Assembly: GCA_022709755.1 (NCBI GenBank)
Contig: JAKLIF010000007.1
Coordinates: 62,001 to 126,000, forward strand
Reading direction: 5' to 3'
DNA: 64,000 nucleotides
Origin: Elusimicrobiota bacterium
GTDB taxonomy: Bacteria; Elusimicrobiota; Elusimicrobia; FEN-1173; JAKLIF01
Shown here: one piece after another, positions 34,980 through 42,444 of the stretch
Position numbering within the stretch: position 1 is the first letter of the stretch
Layout of the letters: each line of letters begins with the position of its first letter
Notes under the pieces: model-generated
The model's database searches: none
The model's input: only the letters and a program-made list of their open reading frames with translations
What the model was told of the DNA's origin: nothing
Translations under genes and position numbers: made by a program

Positions 34980-36164
34980 TTAACGATCCACCTCTCCCAG
35001 GACGACGTCCAGAGAACCGAGTATCGCCACCACATCGGCGATCTTCCAACCCTTCAGCATCTCTTGGAGTATGGTCAAATTGATGAACGAAGGCCCTCGC
35101 ACATGGAGGCGATAGGGTCTCTCCGTCCCATCGGAGACAAGATAGATCCCCAACCAGCCGCGGGCGCCTTCGATCTGCGCGTAAGATTCGCCGACCGGAG
35201 GGCGGACCGTGGGCCGCTGTCCCTTCGCCAGAATGTCCCCCTCGGGCAATGAATTCAATGCCTGCTCGACGATGTTCAAAGACTCCTCGATCTCGAGCCG
35301 CCGCACGAAATAGCGGTCCCACGTATCCCCGGTGGTTCCGACCGCCGGTTTGAACTGGAACCGGTCATAGATCCCATAGGGCTCGTCTTTCCTTAAATCG
35401 GTCGAGACCCCGCTGGCCCTGAGATTGGGACCGCTCAAGCCATAGGATACGGCCTTATCCTTGGGTATGGCTCCGATCCCTTTCGTCCGGTCCAGAAAGA
35501 TCGGATTGTAGGTCAACAGATCGTCGTATTCCTTCAGGCAGCGACGCATGTGGGGGATGAAAGACCGGGCCTGGTCCCCCCATCCGTCGGGAAGGTCGGC
35601 CATGACCCCGCCGATGCGGATGTAGTTATAGGTCAGGCGCGCCCCGCACAACCTCTCAAACAGGTCGAGCACCATCTCCCTCTCCCGCCCGAACGCGTAG
35701 AGGAACGGGGTGAACGCGCCGATATCAATCCCGAACGTCCCGATGAAGACCAGGTGGGAGGCGATCCGGTTCAGCTCGCCGACGATCACGCGGAGATATT
35801 CCGCCCGCTCCGGGGCTCGCACCCCGAGCAGTTTTTCGACGGAAAGACAGTAGGCCCAGTTATTCAACATGGAGGCCAGGTAATCGTTGCGGTCCGTCAG
35901 GATATTGAATTGCGAGTAGGTGCGGTTCTCCGCCAGCTTCTCGACACCCCGATGGAGATAACCGACGTCCGGCCGGGCCTCCCGGATGATCTCCCCCTCC
36001 ATCTTCAAAACGACCCGCAAGACCCCGTGCGTGGACGGATGCTGCGGCCCCATGTTCAACCACAGTTCGTTCTCCGACAGTTCCCCTTCATCCGGAGTGA
36101 CGGGGGAACGGAACGGGGGAGTCACTCGCTCATTCTGGACGTTGTTGGAGTCAGTCGTTTTCAT
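34980..36164 (-). CDS. nuoD: NADH-quinone oxidoreductase subunit D
   Basis: A 394-residue NuoD (49-kDa type), which with NuoB forms the quinone-reduction site. NMGPQHPSTHGVLR near residues 37-50 holds the conserved His, and EIIREARPDVGYLHRG, the NRTYSQFNILTDRNDY segment and the C-terminal FINLTILQEMLKGWKIADVVAILGSLDVVLGEVDR in part are typical. Here nuoC and nuoD are separate genes, unlike the fused nuoCD of enterobacteria. Confidence 0.97.
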   Translation of the reverse strand: MKTTDSNNVQNERVTPPFRSPVTPDEGELSENELWLNMGPQHPSTHGVLRVVLKMEGEIIREARPDVGYLHRGVEKLAENRTYSQFNILTDRNDYLASMLNNWAYCLSVEKLLGVRAPERAEYLRVIVGELNRIASHLVFIGTFGIDIGAFTPFLYAFGREREMVLDLFERLCGARLTYNYIRIGGVMADLPDGWGDQARSFIPHMRRCLKEYDDLLTYNPIFLDRTKGIGAIPKDKAVSYGLSGPNLRASGVSTDLRKDEPYGIYDRFQFKPAVGTTGDTWDRYFVRRLEIEESLNIVEQALNSLPEGDILAKGQRPTVRPPVGESYAQIEGARGWLGIYLVSDGTERPYRLHVRGPSFINLTILQEMLKGWKIADVVAILGSLDVVLGEVDR

Positions 36165-36167
36165 GGT

Positions 36168-36695
36168 TCACGCGTGTGGATTGCCCGCTCGGGAGACCGG
36201 CACGCCGATCTCCTGCCCGGAATCACACCCATCCGGCACATGAGCATAATCTTTTCTCAACGGGTGGCCCTCGAATTCATCCCACAAGAGGATCCTTTTC
36301 AGGTTCGGATGGTTGCCGAACCGGATACCGAACAGATCGAAGATCTCCCTCTCCTGCCAATCCGCCGACGGCCAGAGGGCGGTCAAGGACGGGACGACGT
36401 CGCCCCCGTCCCGAGCGAGACGCACCTTGACGAACAGTTTCCGCTCCGGTTTTTCGATGGACTGGAACAGATAGACCAACTCGAACCGGGAGTTCTTAAT
36501 CCAATCCACGGCGGTCACAAAATTGAGGAAATCCAACTTCATGTCCTCTTTGAGGAATACGGCCAGGGCTTCCAGGTCGTTGAGCGGAACCAGGATCATT
36601 TCCTCGGCGCGGCCGAATTCCGAGAGAGCCCCGCAAACTTCCGCCGAGGGGAACCGGTCACGGACATTCTGGATCAGCGACGATGGATCGCTCAT
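36168..36695 (-). CDS. nuoC: NADH-quinone oxidoreductase subunit C
   Basis: A 175-residue NuoC (30-kDa type), a structural subunit of the peripheral arm. [26 protein letters not shown] in part and [22 protein letters not shown] in part are its signature. The ATG overlaps the nuoB stop by four bases. Confidence 0.95.
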   Translation of the reverse strand: MSDPSSLIQNVRDRFPSAEVCGALSEFGRAEEMILVPLNDLEALAVFLKEDMKLDFLNFVTAVDWIKNSRFELVYLFQSIEKPERKLFVKVRLARDGGDVVPSLTALWPSADWQEREIFDLFGIRFGNHPNLKRILLWDEFEGHPLRKDYAHVPDGCDSGQEIGVPVSRAGNPHA

Positions 36696-37204
36696 GGATT
36701 CACCCGGTCGGCGAGGGACATCTTGCCGATCTTCTTATGCAGTTCCAGCACCGCGTTCATCAGGGCTTCGGGGCGGGGAGGGCATCCCGGGATATAGATG
36801 TCGACGGGGAGGATTTTATCGACGCCTTTGACGACGGAATAGGAATCATAGTACGGGCCTCCGCAATTGGAACAAGCCCCCATGGAGATCACAAACCGGG
36901 GCAGTGGCATCTGTTGGTGGAGTTTCACGATGACGGGAGCCATCTTTTTGGTGACGGTCCCCGAGATGATGAGCAGGTCGGCCTGACGGGGTGTCGGCCG
37001 GGGGATGACGCCGAACCGGTCGAAATCGAATCGAGCGGCGTAGGCCGACATCATCTCGATGGCGCAGCAGGCCAGACCGAACGTCAACGGCCAGACGCTG
37101 GACTGTCGCGTCCAATTGATGAAATAGTCGACGCTGGTCAGGAAGACCCCGCCGCCGGGCACATGTTCGCACACGTGAGGCAGTTTTTCGGTGATTATTC
37201 CCAT
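36692..37204 (-). CDS. nuoB: NADH-quinone oxidoreductase subunit B ([4Fe-4S] N2)
   Basis: A 170-residue NuoB that binds cluster N2. The ligands lie in [11 protein letters not shown], in MGACSNCGG and in [12 protein letters not shown]. The frame is open upstream through nuoA, so I chose the ATG at 37204, which overlaps the nuoA end by ten bases and starts a normal N-terminus (MGIITEKLP). Confidence 0.96.
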   Translation of the reverse strand: MGIITEKLPHVCEHVPGGGVFLTSVDYFINWTRQSSVWPLTFGLACCAIEMMSAYAARFDFDRFGVIPRPTPRQADLLIISGTVTKKMAPVIVKLHQQMPLPRFVISMGACSNCGGPYYDSYSVVKGVDKILPVDIYIPGCPPRPEALMNAVLELHKKIGKMSLADRVNP

Positions 37205-37548
37205 CGGAGAGCGCCTCTCCGCCACGCGTAGATGAGACCGACGAACAAGATGGCCACGAAAACGACCATTTCCACGAAAGCCGCCAGTCCCAACTCCTGA
37301 AAAGCGATCGCCCAAGGGAACAAGAACAAGACTTCCGCATCGAAGACCACGAACAGGAGGGCAATGCCATAAAAGCGGATGTTCGGGGAGACCCAGGGGG
37401 TCCCGACCGGCTCCAATCCGCATTCATAGACGGACCGGGTCCGATTCGCCTTGTCACGAGCGCGGACCAGCGCGGCGAAAATGAACACCCCGACTCCGAA
37501 GACAAGCCCCAGGGCGGTGAACAAGAACAGCGGTATCGATTGATCCAT
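37195..37548 (-). CDS. nuoA: NADH-quinone oxidoreductase subunit A
   Basis: A 117-residue subunit with three helices. The family segment [40 protein letters not shown] in part lies between helices 1 and 2, with the conserved Cys on the quinone loop. AAAGGA and GAGG precede the ATG, four bases after the ubiE stop. Confidence 0.95.
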   Translation of the reverse strand: MDQSIPLFLFTALGLVFGVGVFIFAALVRARDKANRTRSVYECGLEPVGTPWVSPNIRFYGIALLFVVFDAEVLFLFPWAIAFQELGLAAFVEMVVFVAILFVGLIYAWRRGALRWE

Positions 37549-37551
37549 CCT

Positions 37552-38271
37552 CTATCCTTTATCGGCCATGATCAGGCAGATGGCTCCCCCCGACATGGCT
37601 TTGATCCTGATGTTGCAGAATCCGTTCCTTTCAAGGAGTCCGGCCAAATCACGGGCCGGAAAAAACTCCCTCATCGTATCGGCCAGATATCGTCCGGGCC
37701 AGCGACGCCCGAACACCAACCATCCGACCGCGCCGATGAAGCGGCACAGACACGATTCAAAAAGGAACCGGAAGAACCGATGGGCGGGGGTCACGGCATC
37801 CATAAAGACAAGGTGTCCCCCCGCCTCCAGAACCCGATGACACTCCCGAAGGGATTCCTCCAACACTCCGGCTCGATGAAGGCTCCGCAGAACGAATGCG
37901 GAAACCAAGACATCAAACCGGCCCGAACGGAATGGAAGGACGTCAGCCCGACCCTGTAAAAAGCCGGGGCCCCCTTGGCCGGGGGTGTTCCCCACCGCTT
38001 TTTGCAGCATGTCGAAACTGAAGTCCACTCCGAAAACGACGCGTGCTCGCAGGGCGACCACTTTTGCAAGTTGGCCACTGCCTGTCCCGATATCCAGCAC
38101 GCGTGAGCCGACAGGAACCTGTCGTGCAACGGCTCTGCGCCAAACGGCATCCATCCCCAACGTGAACAACCGGTTGAACAAATCATACCGACCCGCCAGA
38201 CGCGAAAACATCCGGCGGATGTCGTCCCCGGTTTGAATTAATTGCCGTTGATGCGAAGGCATAGAACTCAT
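37552..38271 (-). CDS. UbiE/MenG-type quinone C-methyltransferase
   Basis: A 239-residue SAM-dependent methyltransferase of the UbiE/COQ5 family. FSRLAGRYDLFNRLFTLGMDAVWRR in part is the family N-terminus; VLDIGTGSGQLA near residues 58-69 binds SAM; ADVLPFRSGRFDVLVSAFVLR and MREFFPARDLAGLLERNGF follow. The likely reaction is methylation of demethylmenaquinone, the last step of menaquinone synthesis, which matches its place just before nuoA. The alternative, a ubiquinone pathway methylation, is less likely without other ubi genes here. Confidence 0.85.
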   Translation of the reverse strand: MSSMPSHQRQLIQTGDDIRRMFSRLAGRYDLFNRLFTLGMDAVWRRAVARQVPVGSRVLDIGTGSGQLAKVVALRARVVFGVDFSFDMLQKAVGNTPGQGGPGFLQGRADVLPFRSGRFDVLVSAFVLRSLHRAGVLEESLRECHRVLEAGGHLVFMDAVTPAHRFFRFLFESCLCRFIGAVGWLVFGRRWPGRYLADTMREFFPARDLAGLLERNGFCNIRIKAMSGGAICLIMADKG

Positions 38272-38306
38272 CGCCTCACGCCTCTGACCCAGCCCGTTTT
38301 GATCCC

Positions 38307-38334
38307 CGGACCGCCGATCGCTCCCGACGGTCCG
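38307..38334 (-). promoter_or_regulatory. Intergenic hairpin between histone and ubiE genes
   Basis: CGGACCG and CGGTCCG form a perfect 7-bp stem around 14 bases in the 94-base gap between the histone stop and ubiE. No U tract and no clear promoter are seen in this gap, so ubiE-nuo may be read through from rex. Confidence 0.4.
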
Positions 38335-38365
38335 AAAACCCGTGGTGATTCCGGGATGAATCTGA

Positions 38366-38548
38366 TTACAGTAAGTCCTCAGCTCCCAAGGTCTTCTTTT
38401 TACCGTCTGCTTTGACCTTGTTCACCGATTCAGTGACGATTCCTTCCACCTTCTTGGAGAGCGCCTCGACGTAATCGAGTCCGGTACGAAGCCCCTGCTC
38501 CTTCACCATCTTCTTGATTTTGCTGACGACAACCAGAGTTTCAGCCAT
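38366..38548 (-). CDS. Bacterial histone-fold protein (HBb/Bd0055-like)
   Basis: A 60-residue basic protein whose whole length fits one histone fold. A first helix with basic KIKKMVKEQG is followed by a long middle helix (LDYVEALSKKVEGIVTESVNKVKAD) and then GKKKTLGAEDLL. That last piece matches the L2 loop and start of helix 3 of archaeal and bacterial histones, where a Lys/Arg-Thr pair is followed by an Asp. The closest match I know of is the Bdellovibrio histone Bd0055 family. The ATG at 38548 lies seven bases after GGGGGTGA; an in-frame TTG two codons earlier is less likely. It begins two bases after the rex stop. It probably binds DNA as a dimer; other helix-helix small proteins cannot be fully excluded. 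Confidence 0.82.
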   Translation of the reverse strand: MAETLVVVSKIKKMVKEQGLRTGLDYVEALSKKVEGIVTESVNKVKADGKKKTLGAEDLL

Positions 38549-38550
38549 GT

Positions 38551-39243
38551 TCAATCACCCCCTTTCTTTTTCTCATTAAATCCTGTCTCCGGGACGGCTT
38601 TTTCGCCACGGGAACCGCCTCGCCTTGACTGAGCCATCGCCAACCACTCCAACTCGACGGCCAGGTTGACCGGGCGCACAGACACATCGTCCGGCACGTC
38701 CACGGGCATGGCCGTCAGGTTGAGGATGGCCCGGATGCCCGCACGGACCAACTGCTCGACCGCTGTTTGCGCCTGAGCCGGCGGCACACAGAGGATCGCC
38801 ATCCGGATATCCCCCTCCGTAACGATGTCTGAAAGATCCTCGACCGATCGGACTTTAAACCGGCCCATCTCCAGGCCGACCTTTTCCGGGTCCACATCCA
38901 CGGCCGCGACGACATGAAAACGGTGTTTTTCAAAGGATTCGTAGTGAAGGAGCGCCGCCCCCACACGTCCGACCCCCATGATCAATACGTTGGATTCCCG
39001 GTTGATCCCCAACACGTCGGCGATGGCATTGCGGAGACTGTCCACCGTATAGCCTCGGCCGGGGGTTCCGAACTGGCCGAAATATGTCAAATCCCTGCGT
39101 ATCTGAGCGGCCGTATACCCGGTCTTCTCCGAGAGGTCGGAAGAGGAGACCACATCCCCCTGACTCATCCCCATGAGGATATGGTGGTATCTTAACAACC
39201 TTGAAACAGCCAATTCAGGTATATTTTCCAAGTGATCGGACAT
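38551..39243 (-). CDS. rex: Redox-sensing transcriptional repressor Rex
   Basis: A 230-residue Rex. The N-terminal winged helix (about 12-75: AVSRLLRYHHILMGM, TGYTAAQIRRDLTYFGQFG) recognises DNA. A Rossmann domain with VLIMGVGRVGAAL and VAAVDVDPEKVG binds NADH or NAD+. The last helix swaps between the two subunits. When NADH is high Rex leaves DNA, so its targets (respiration, fermentation) are switched on. I chose the ATG at 39243 because the in-frame GTG at 39261 lies inside the Rex operator at the predicted transcript start. Confidence 0.93.
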   Translation of the reverse strand: MSDHLENIPELAVSRLLRYHHILMGMSQGDVVSSSDLSEKTGYTAAQIRRDLTYFGQFGTPGRGYTVDSLRNAIADVLGINRESNVLIMGVGRVGAALLHYESFEKHRFHVVAAVDVDPEKVGLEMGRFKVRSVEDLSDIVTEGDIRMAILCVPPAQAQTAVEQLVRAGIRAILNLTAMPVDVPDDVSVRPVNLAVELEWLAMAQSRRGGSRGEKAVPETGFNEKKKGGD

Positions 39244-39250
39244 AATCCGG

Positions 39251-39273
39251 TTGTGAAACACATCACAATTAAA
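39251..39273 (-). promoter_or_regulatory. Rex operator and -10 box upstream of rex
   Basis: The sequence TTGTGATGTGTTTCACAA on the minus strand (39251-39268) has perfect TTGTGA and TCACAA arms, matching the known Rex operator pattern. A -10-like TTTAAT (39268-39273) touches its upstream edge, so bound Rex would block transcription. It lies eight bases before the rex ATG, which indicates autoregulation and control of the histone-ubiE-nuo genes downstream if they are cotranscribed. Confidence 0.85.
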
Positions 39274-39317
39274 TCGCGTGTAATTTATGAAATCCGCAAA
39301 GAAATGTCAAATACCCG

Positions 39318-40880
39318 TTATAAGCGTTTTAAAACGAGCACGTGGTTGATCTGACGGCCGGAGGAATCATAATAATCCCTTTCAGTGACACTCCATTTTC
39401 CATATTTTCCCGAATTCAACATTTCTTTTGTCAAATATTGTGATTTCTCCCGCTGCGGGTGCAAAAATATCAGGACAAACCGTTTATCTCCCCCAAAAAT
39501 AGCTTTTTCTTCTATCTGTTCCGGATAAATCAATTCACTCCGGATGGGGCCTATCAAGAAAGAATTCAAGATCGTATCGATCGGCCGCTGAAGGACCCGG
39601 TCCTGAACCATGTAGACCTTTGTGACCCCCTGTGTTCTGATGTAATCGGCCATGCCGTATTGATAAGTTCCAGGAAGCTCCTCCAAATATTCCCCATAGG
39701 AATGGAGCAAACGGAAACTTTCCCCGAAGAAAAAAGCGCAGACGATGATCCCGATGAAAAGACTTCTGGAAAGGGGGTGGACGAACCTCCGAAGAAGGTC
39801 GCTCACCAGATAGGCCATCCCCATGGATAGGAAAGGCAACAGGATGAATAATTTATCCGGGGACAACGATGAGATCGTCACGGGGGACTGGATGAGGATC
39901 CCCGCGCTCATGAACCACGCCAACATGGCCCCGGAAAAGCGTTTTTTATCCTTTCGGTAGAGGAATGGGATCGCCAAAAAGGCGCCAAGGGCCAGCCCCA
40001 ACCAGAGGAACGATCGGTTTTGAGATGAGGGCTGTTTGAATGTAAAGAGCGACCCCTCCGCTAAAGAAAGGACCTGTTCCCCCCTCACCCGCAGGTTCGC
40101 CGGATAATCGGCATTGTGTATGCCGTTTTTGGACACGACCAGATATCCGGCCAAGGTCTTGATCGTTGAAAGGTTCTCGTTCCGGATATTCTCATAAATC
40201 AGCGGACCGAACCCGGTGGCGATGAATATCAGGCCGCCGATGAACAATCTTTTCAACGGAAGAAGCCGGGGATATTGGCGCGTCACGAAAAGTGTCACCA
40301 CGAGCATGTTGACGAACCAGAGGAACGCGATATGGCATCCGGCGGCCAGTCCCAGAAATAAACTGGCCAGATAGAAGTTCCTCGGGCGACAGTCTTTGAT
40401 CCATCGGATGAAGAGGGTGAGTGCCACAAAGCCCAACAGCATCTGGGTCACGCGCGTGTAATAGCCGAAACGCGCCCCGATGAGGAATGACGGCGAGAGG
40501 GCCAGAAAATACGATGCAAGAAAAGCCGTTCCTTCGTTTTCCGACAGCCGGAGGGTCAAGCGATGAACGACATAGAGAAGGGCGAAGGCGGCCAACAGCG
40601 GGCCGAGGCGGACGGCCACCGGAGTATTCCCGAACAGGAACAGGAACGGAAGGGTTGCGTATGTCTCATTGGGCCCATGATAACGCAGCAAGGCCATCGG
40701 CCAATGGTCAAAGCCCGAAAGCCACTTCATCATCGGATAGACGACGTCTATTTCGGAGATCCGCAATCCGGGCCGATCCAGCCGCCACGGCATCAGGGCG
40801 GCGAACGAGACGAGCGGGATGAACCACCCCCAGAAACGCAATCGGAACCCCGTCTCTCTCGACAGATCCGGAGAGTTCAT
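39318..40880 (-). CDS. GT39/ArnT-like polytopic glycosyltransferase
   Basis: A 520-residue membrane protein with about ten to twelve helices and a soluble C-terminal domain of about 110 residues. The first external loop carries ISEIDVVYPMMKWLSG and ALLRYHGPNETYATLPFL, in the position where GT39 and ArnT-type enzymes hold their catalytic acidic residues. ALSPSFLIGARFGYYTRVTQML is also family-like. These enzymes move sugars from a polyprenyl-phosphate donor to proteins or lipids. Acceptor and donor are unknown. Its codon use does not stand out, but its sequence around the C-terminus is richer in A+T than neighbouring genes. Confidence 0.75.
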   Translation of the reverse strand: MNSPDLSRETGFRLRFWGWFIPLVSFAALMPWRLDRPGLRISEIDVVYPMMKWLSGFDHWPMALLRYHGPNETYATLPFLFLFGNTPVAVRLGPLLAAFALLYVVHRLTLRLSENEGTAFLASYFLALSPSFLIGARFGYYTRVTQMLLGFVALTLFIRWIKDCRPRNFYLASLFLGLAAGCHIAFLWFVNMLVVTLFVTRQYPRLLPLKRLFIGGLIFIATGFGPLIYENIRNENLSTIKTLAGYLVVSKNGIHNADYPANLRVRGEQVLSLAEGSLFTFKQPSSQNRSFLWLGLALGAFLAIPFLYRKDKKRFSGAMLAWFMSAGILIQSPVTISSLSPDKLFILLPFLSMGMAYLVSDLLRRFVHPLSRSLFIGIIVCAFFFGESFRLLHSYGEYLEELPGTYQYGMADYIRTQGVTKVYMVQDRVLQRPIDTILNSFLIGPIRSELIYPEQIEEKAIFGGDKRFVLIFLHPQREKSQYLTKEMLNSGKYGKWSVTERDYYDSSGRQINHVLVLKRL

Positions 40881-40889
40881 GACCCGGCC

Positions 40890-41390
40890 TCAGGCAATGC
40901 GGATCGTTTCCTCATGGAAAGGGACCTTGTCGTCCGGGCGCGTCCAAGACCGCAACTCCACGTATTTCCCCTGGACCACCTGAACGATCACATTCGACCA
41001 GACGGCCAGCATGGGTTGAGCACGATCGGTCGCGCTCGGCTCGGCCGGATGGTCCGGATGGGTATGGACGATCCCGACCAAATCGAGTCCTTCCTGTTGA
41101 GCGGCCAACGAAACACGATCGACCTCTTCGGGGTCCATGACGAACTCCGTGCGCCCCTGGTTCGACACCCGGGCCCCCAGACTCGCCGTCGCCGCTTCCC
41201 AAACAGGCGAAGTCCTCTTTTCATCGGACTGGGTCAGGATATTCCTCAGGGGGACGAACCGAGAGGAGCGTTTATCCCCCTCGCCCGTGAAATCACCGAA
41301 AATCAAGCCGCACCCCTCCCGGGGGTAACAGGATTCAGCCCAACTCGTCACTGTATGAAAAACGCTTTCGGGGATGATCAGGATGGACAT
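40890..41390 (-). CDS. M67-family JAMM metallopeptidase (Mec-like)
   Basis: A 166-residue JAB1/MPN+ peptidase. The metal motif is complete: the Glu in YPREGCGLIFG, then HTHPDHPAEPSATD with two His and one Asp. Known members next to cysteine synthases (Mec of Mycobacterium) release cysteine from the C-terminus of a sulfur-carrier protein. The cysteine synthase gene lies 14 bases upstream, which supports that role. No ThiS/MoaD-like carrier gene is in the window, so the partner must be elsewhere, or the peptidase trims another protein. Confidence 0.88.
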   Translation of the reverse strand: MSILIIPESVFHTVTSWAESCYPREGCGLIFGDFTGEGDKRSSRFVPLRNILTQSDEKRTSPVWEAATASLGARVSNQGRTEFVMDPEEVDRVSLAAQQEGLDLVGIVHTHPDHPAEPSATDRAQPMLAVWSNVIVQVVQGKYVELRSWTRPDDKVPFHEETIRIA

Positions 41391-41404
41391 TCAGCGGACA
41401 GACA

Positions 41405-42370
41405 TCAACGGTCGTGATTCCGCCAATAATTCTCGAAATGGGCCACGATATCGTCCCAAAAACGGGTGCGGAGATACCGGTCCCCGGTATCCGGGAAGAT
41501 GGTCACGATGACCCCTTGTTTGATGCCGAGAGCGACTTCAAAAGCGCCCTGGAGGGCGGCGCCGGACGAATAACCGGCCAGGATGCCTTCCTCACGGGCC
41601 AGCCGACAGCACATCTCATACGCGTCTTCGGTATAGACGGGGATCTTCCGTTGATGAACGGACGGGTCATAGATGGCCGGCACCAGGGAGGAGGCCATAT
41701 GCTTCAATCCCTCCAGACCGTGCAACGAGGTCGCGGGTTCGACCGCGATGATCTCGATCGTCGGATTCAGTTCTTTGAGCCGGCGGGCCGTGCCCATCAA
41801 GGTCCCGCTGGTCCCGATGCCGGCGACGAAATGGGTGATGGTCCCCTCCGTCTGGCGCCAGATCTCCTCGGCCGTCGTCAGGTAATGGGCCCGCCAATTA
41901 TTCGGATTGCCGTATTGATCCGGCAAGAAGAATTTTCGCGGGTCCGACTCATACCGCTTCTTCATCTCGAAGGTCGCTCCGTCGGTCCCTTCCAACGGGT
42001 CTGTCGCGATCACCTTGGCCCCATAGGCCTCGCTGACGCGCTTTTTTTCGGAGGCATTCGCCGGCATGAACAACTCGACTCGATATCCCAGCGTCGTCCC
42101 GATCATCGAATACGCGATCCCCGTGTTCCCGGAAGTCGAATCCAGGATGACCTTGTCCTTCGTCAGTTCCCCGGACTTGATGCCTTCCAGAATCATATTC
42201 TTGGCGGCGCGGTCCTTGACGGAACCACCGGGGTTCATGAATTCCGCCTTCCCGTAGATCTTGACCCCGTCGGCGACCCAATGGTTGAAGGTGTCGAGAC
42301 GCAGAAGAGGCGTGTTCCCGATGCGGTCCAACAAACCCAGACCGATGGTCGATGATGTCTGTGTCGTCAC
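41405..42370 (-). CDS. PLP-dependent cysteine synthase (CysM/CysK type)
   Basis: A 321-residue fold-type II PLP enzyme. RIGNTPLLRL near the N-terminus, KAEFMNPGGSVKDRAAKNM in part with the PLP-binding Lys, the TSGNTGIA substrate loop and GIGTSGTLMGTARRLKE, the phosphate-binding Gly loop, are all visible. It makes cysteine from O-acetylserine or O-phosphoserine plus a sulfur donor. The M67 gene beside it suggests thiocarboxylated carrier protein as donor, as for CysM. The only usable start is a GTG, about three bases after the predicted transcript start, so the mRNA looks leaderless. Confidence 0.93.
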   Translation of the reverse strand: MTTQTSSTIGLGLLDRIGNTPLLRLDTFNHWVADGVKIYGKAEFMNPGGSVKDRAAKNMILEGIKSGELTKDKVILDSTSGNTGIAYSMIGTTLGYRVELFMPANASEKKRVSEAYGAKVIATDPLEGTDGATFEMKKRYESDPRKFFLPDQYGNPNNWRAHYLTTAEEIWRQTEGTITHFVAGIGTSGTLMGTARRLKELNPTIEIIAVEPATSLHGLEGLKHMASSLVPAIYDPSVHQRKIPVYTEDAYEMCCRLAREEGILAGYSSGAALQGAFEVALGIKQGVIVTIFPDTGDRYLRTRFWDDIVAHFENYWRNHDR

Positions 42371-42379
42371 GATGACGGT

Positions 42380-42408
42380 ATTTTATGAAACCCGACCTGT
42401 TTTATCAA
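42380..42408 (-). promoter_or_regulatory. Promoter for cysteine synthase, probably leaderless
   Basis: TTGATA (42403-42408), a 17-base spacer and TAAAAT (42380-42385) lie between the giant gene stop and cysM. The predicted start is near 42373 and the GTG start codon is at 42370, leaving no room for a ribosome-binding site. Confidence 0.7.
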
Positions 42409-42444
42409 GGAAAGCGGGCGGGCCCGAGGAAGGAAAGCCGGACG

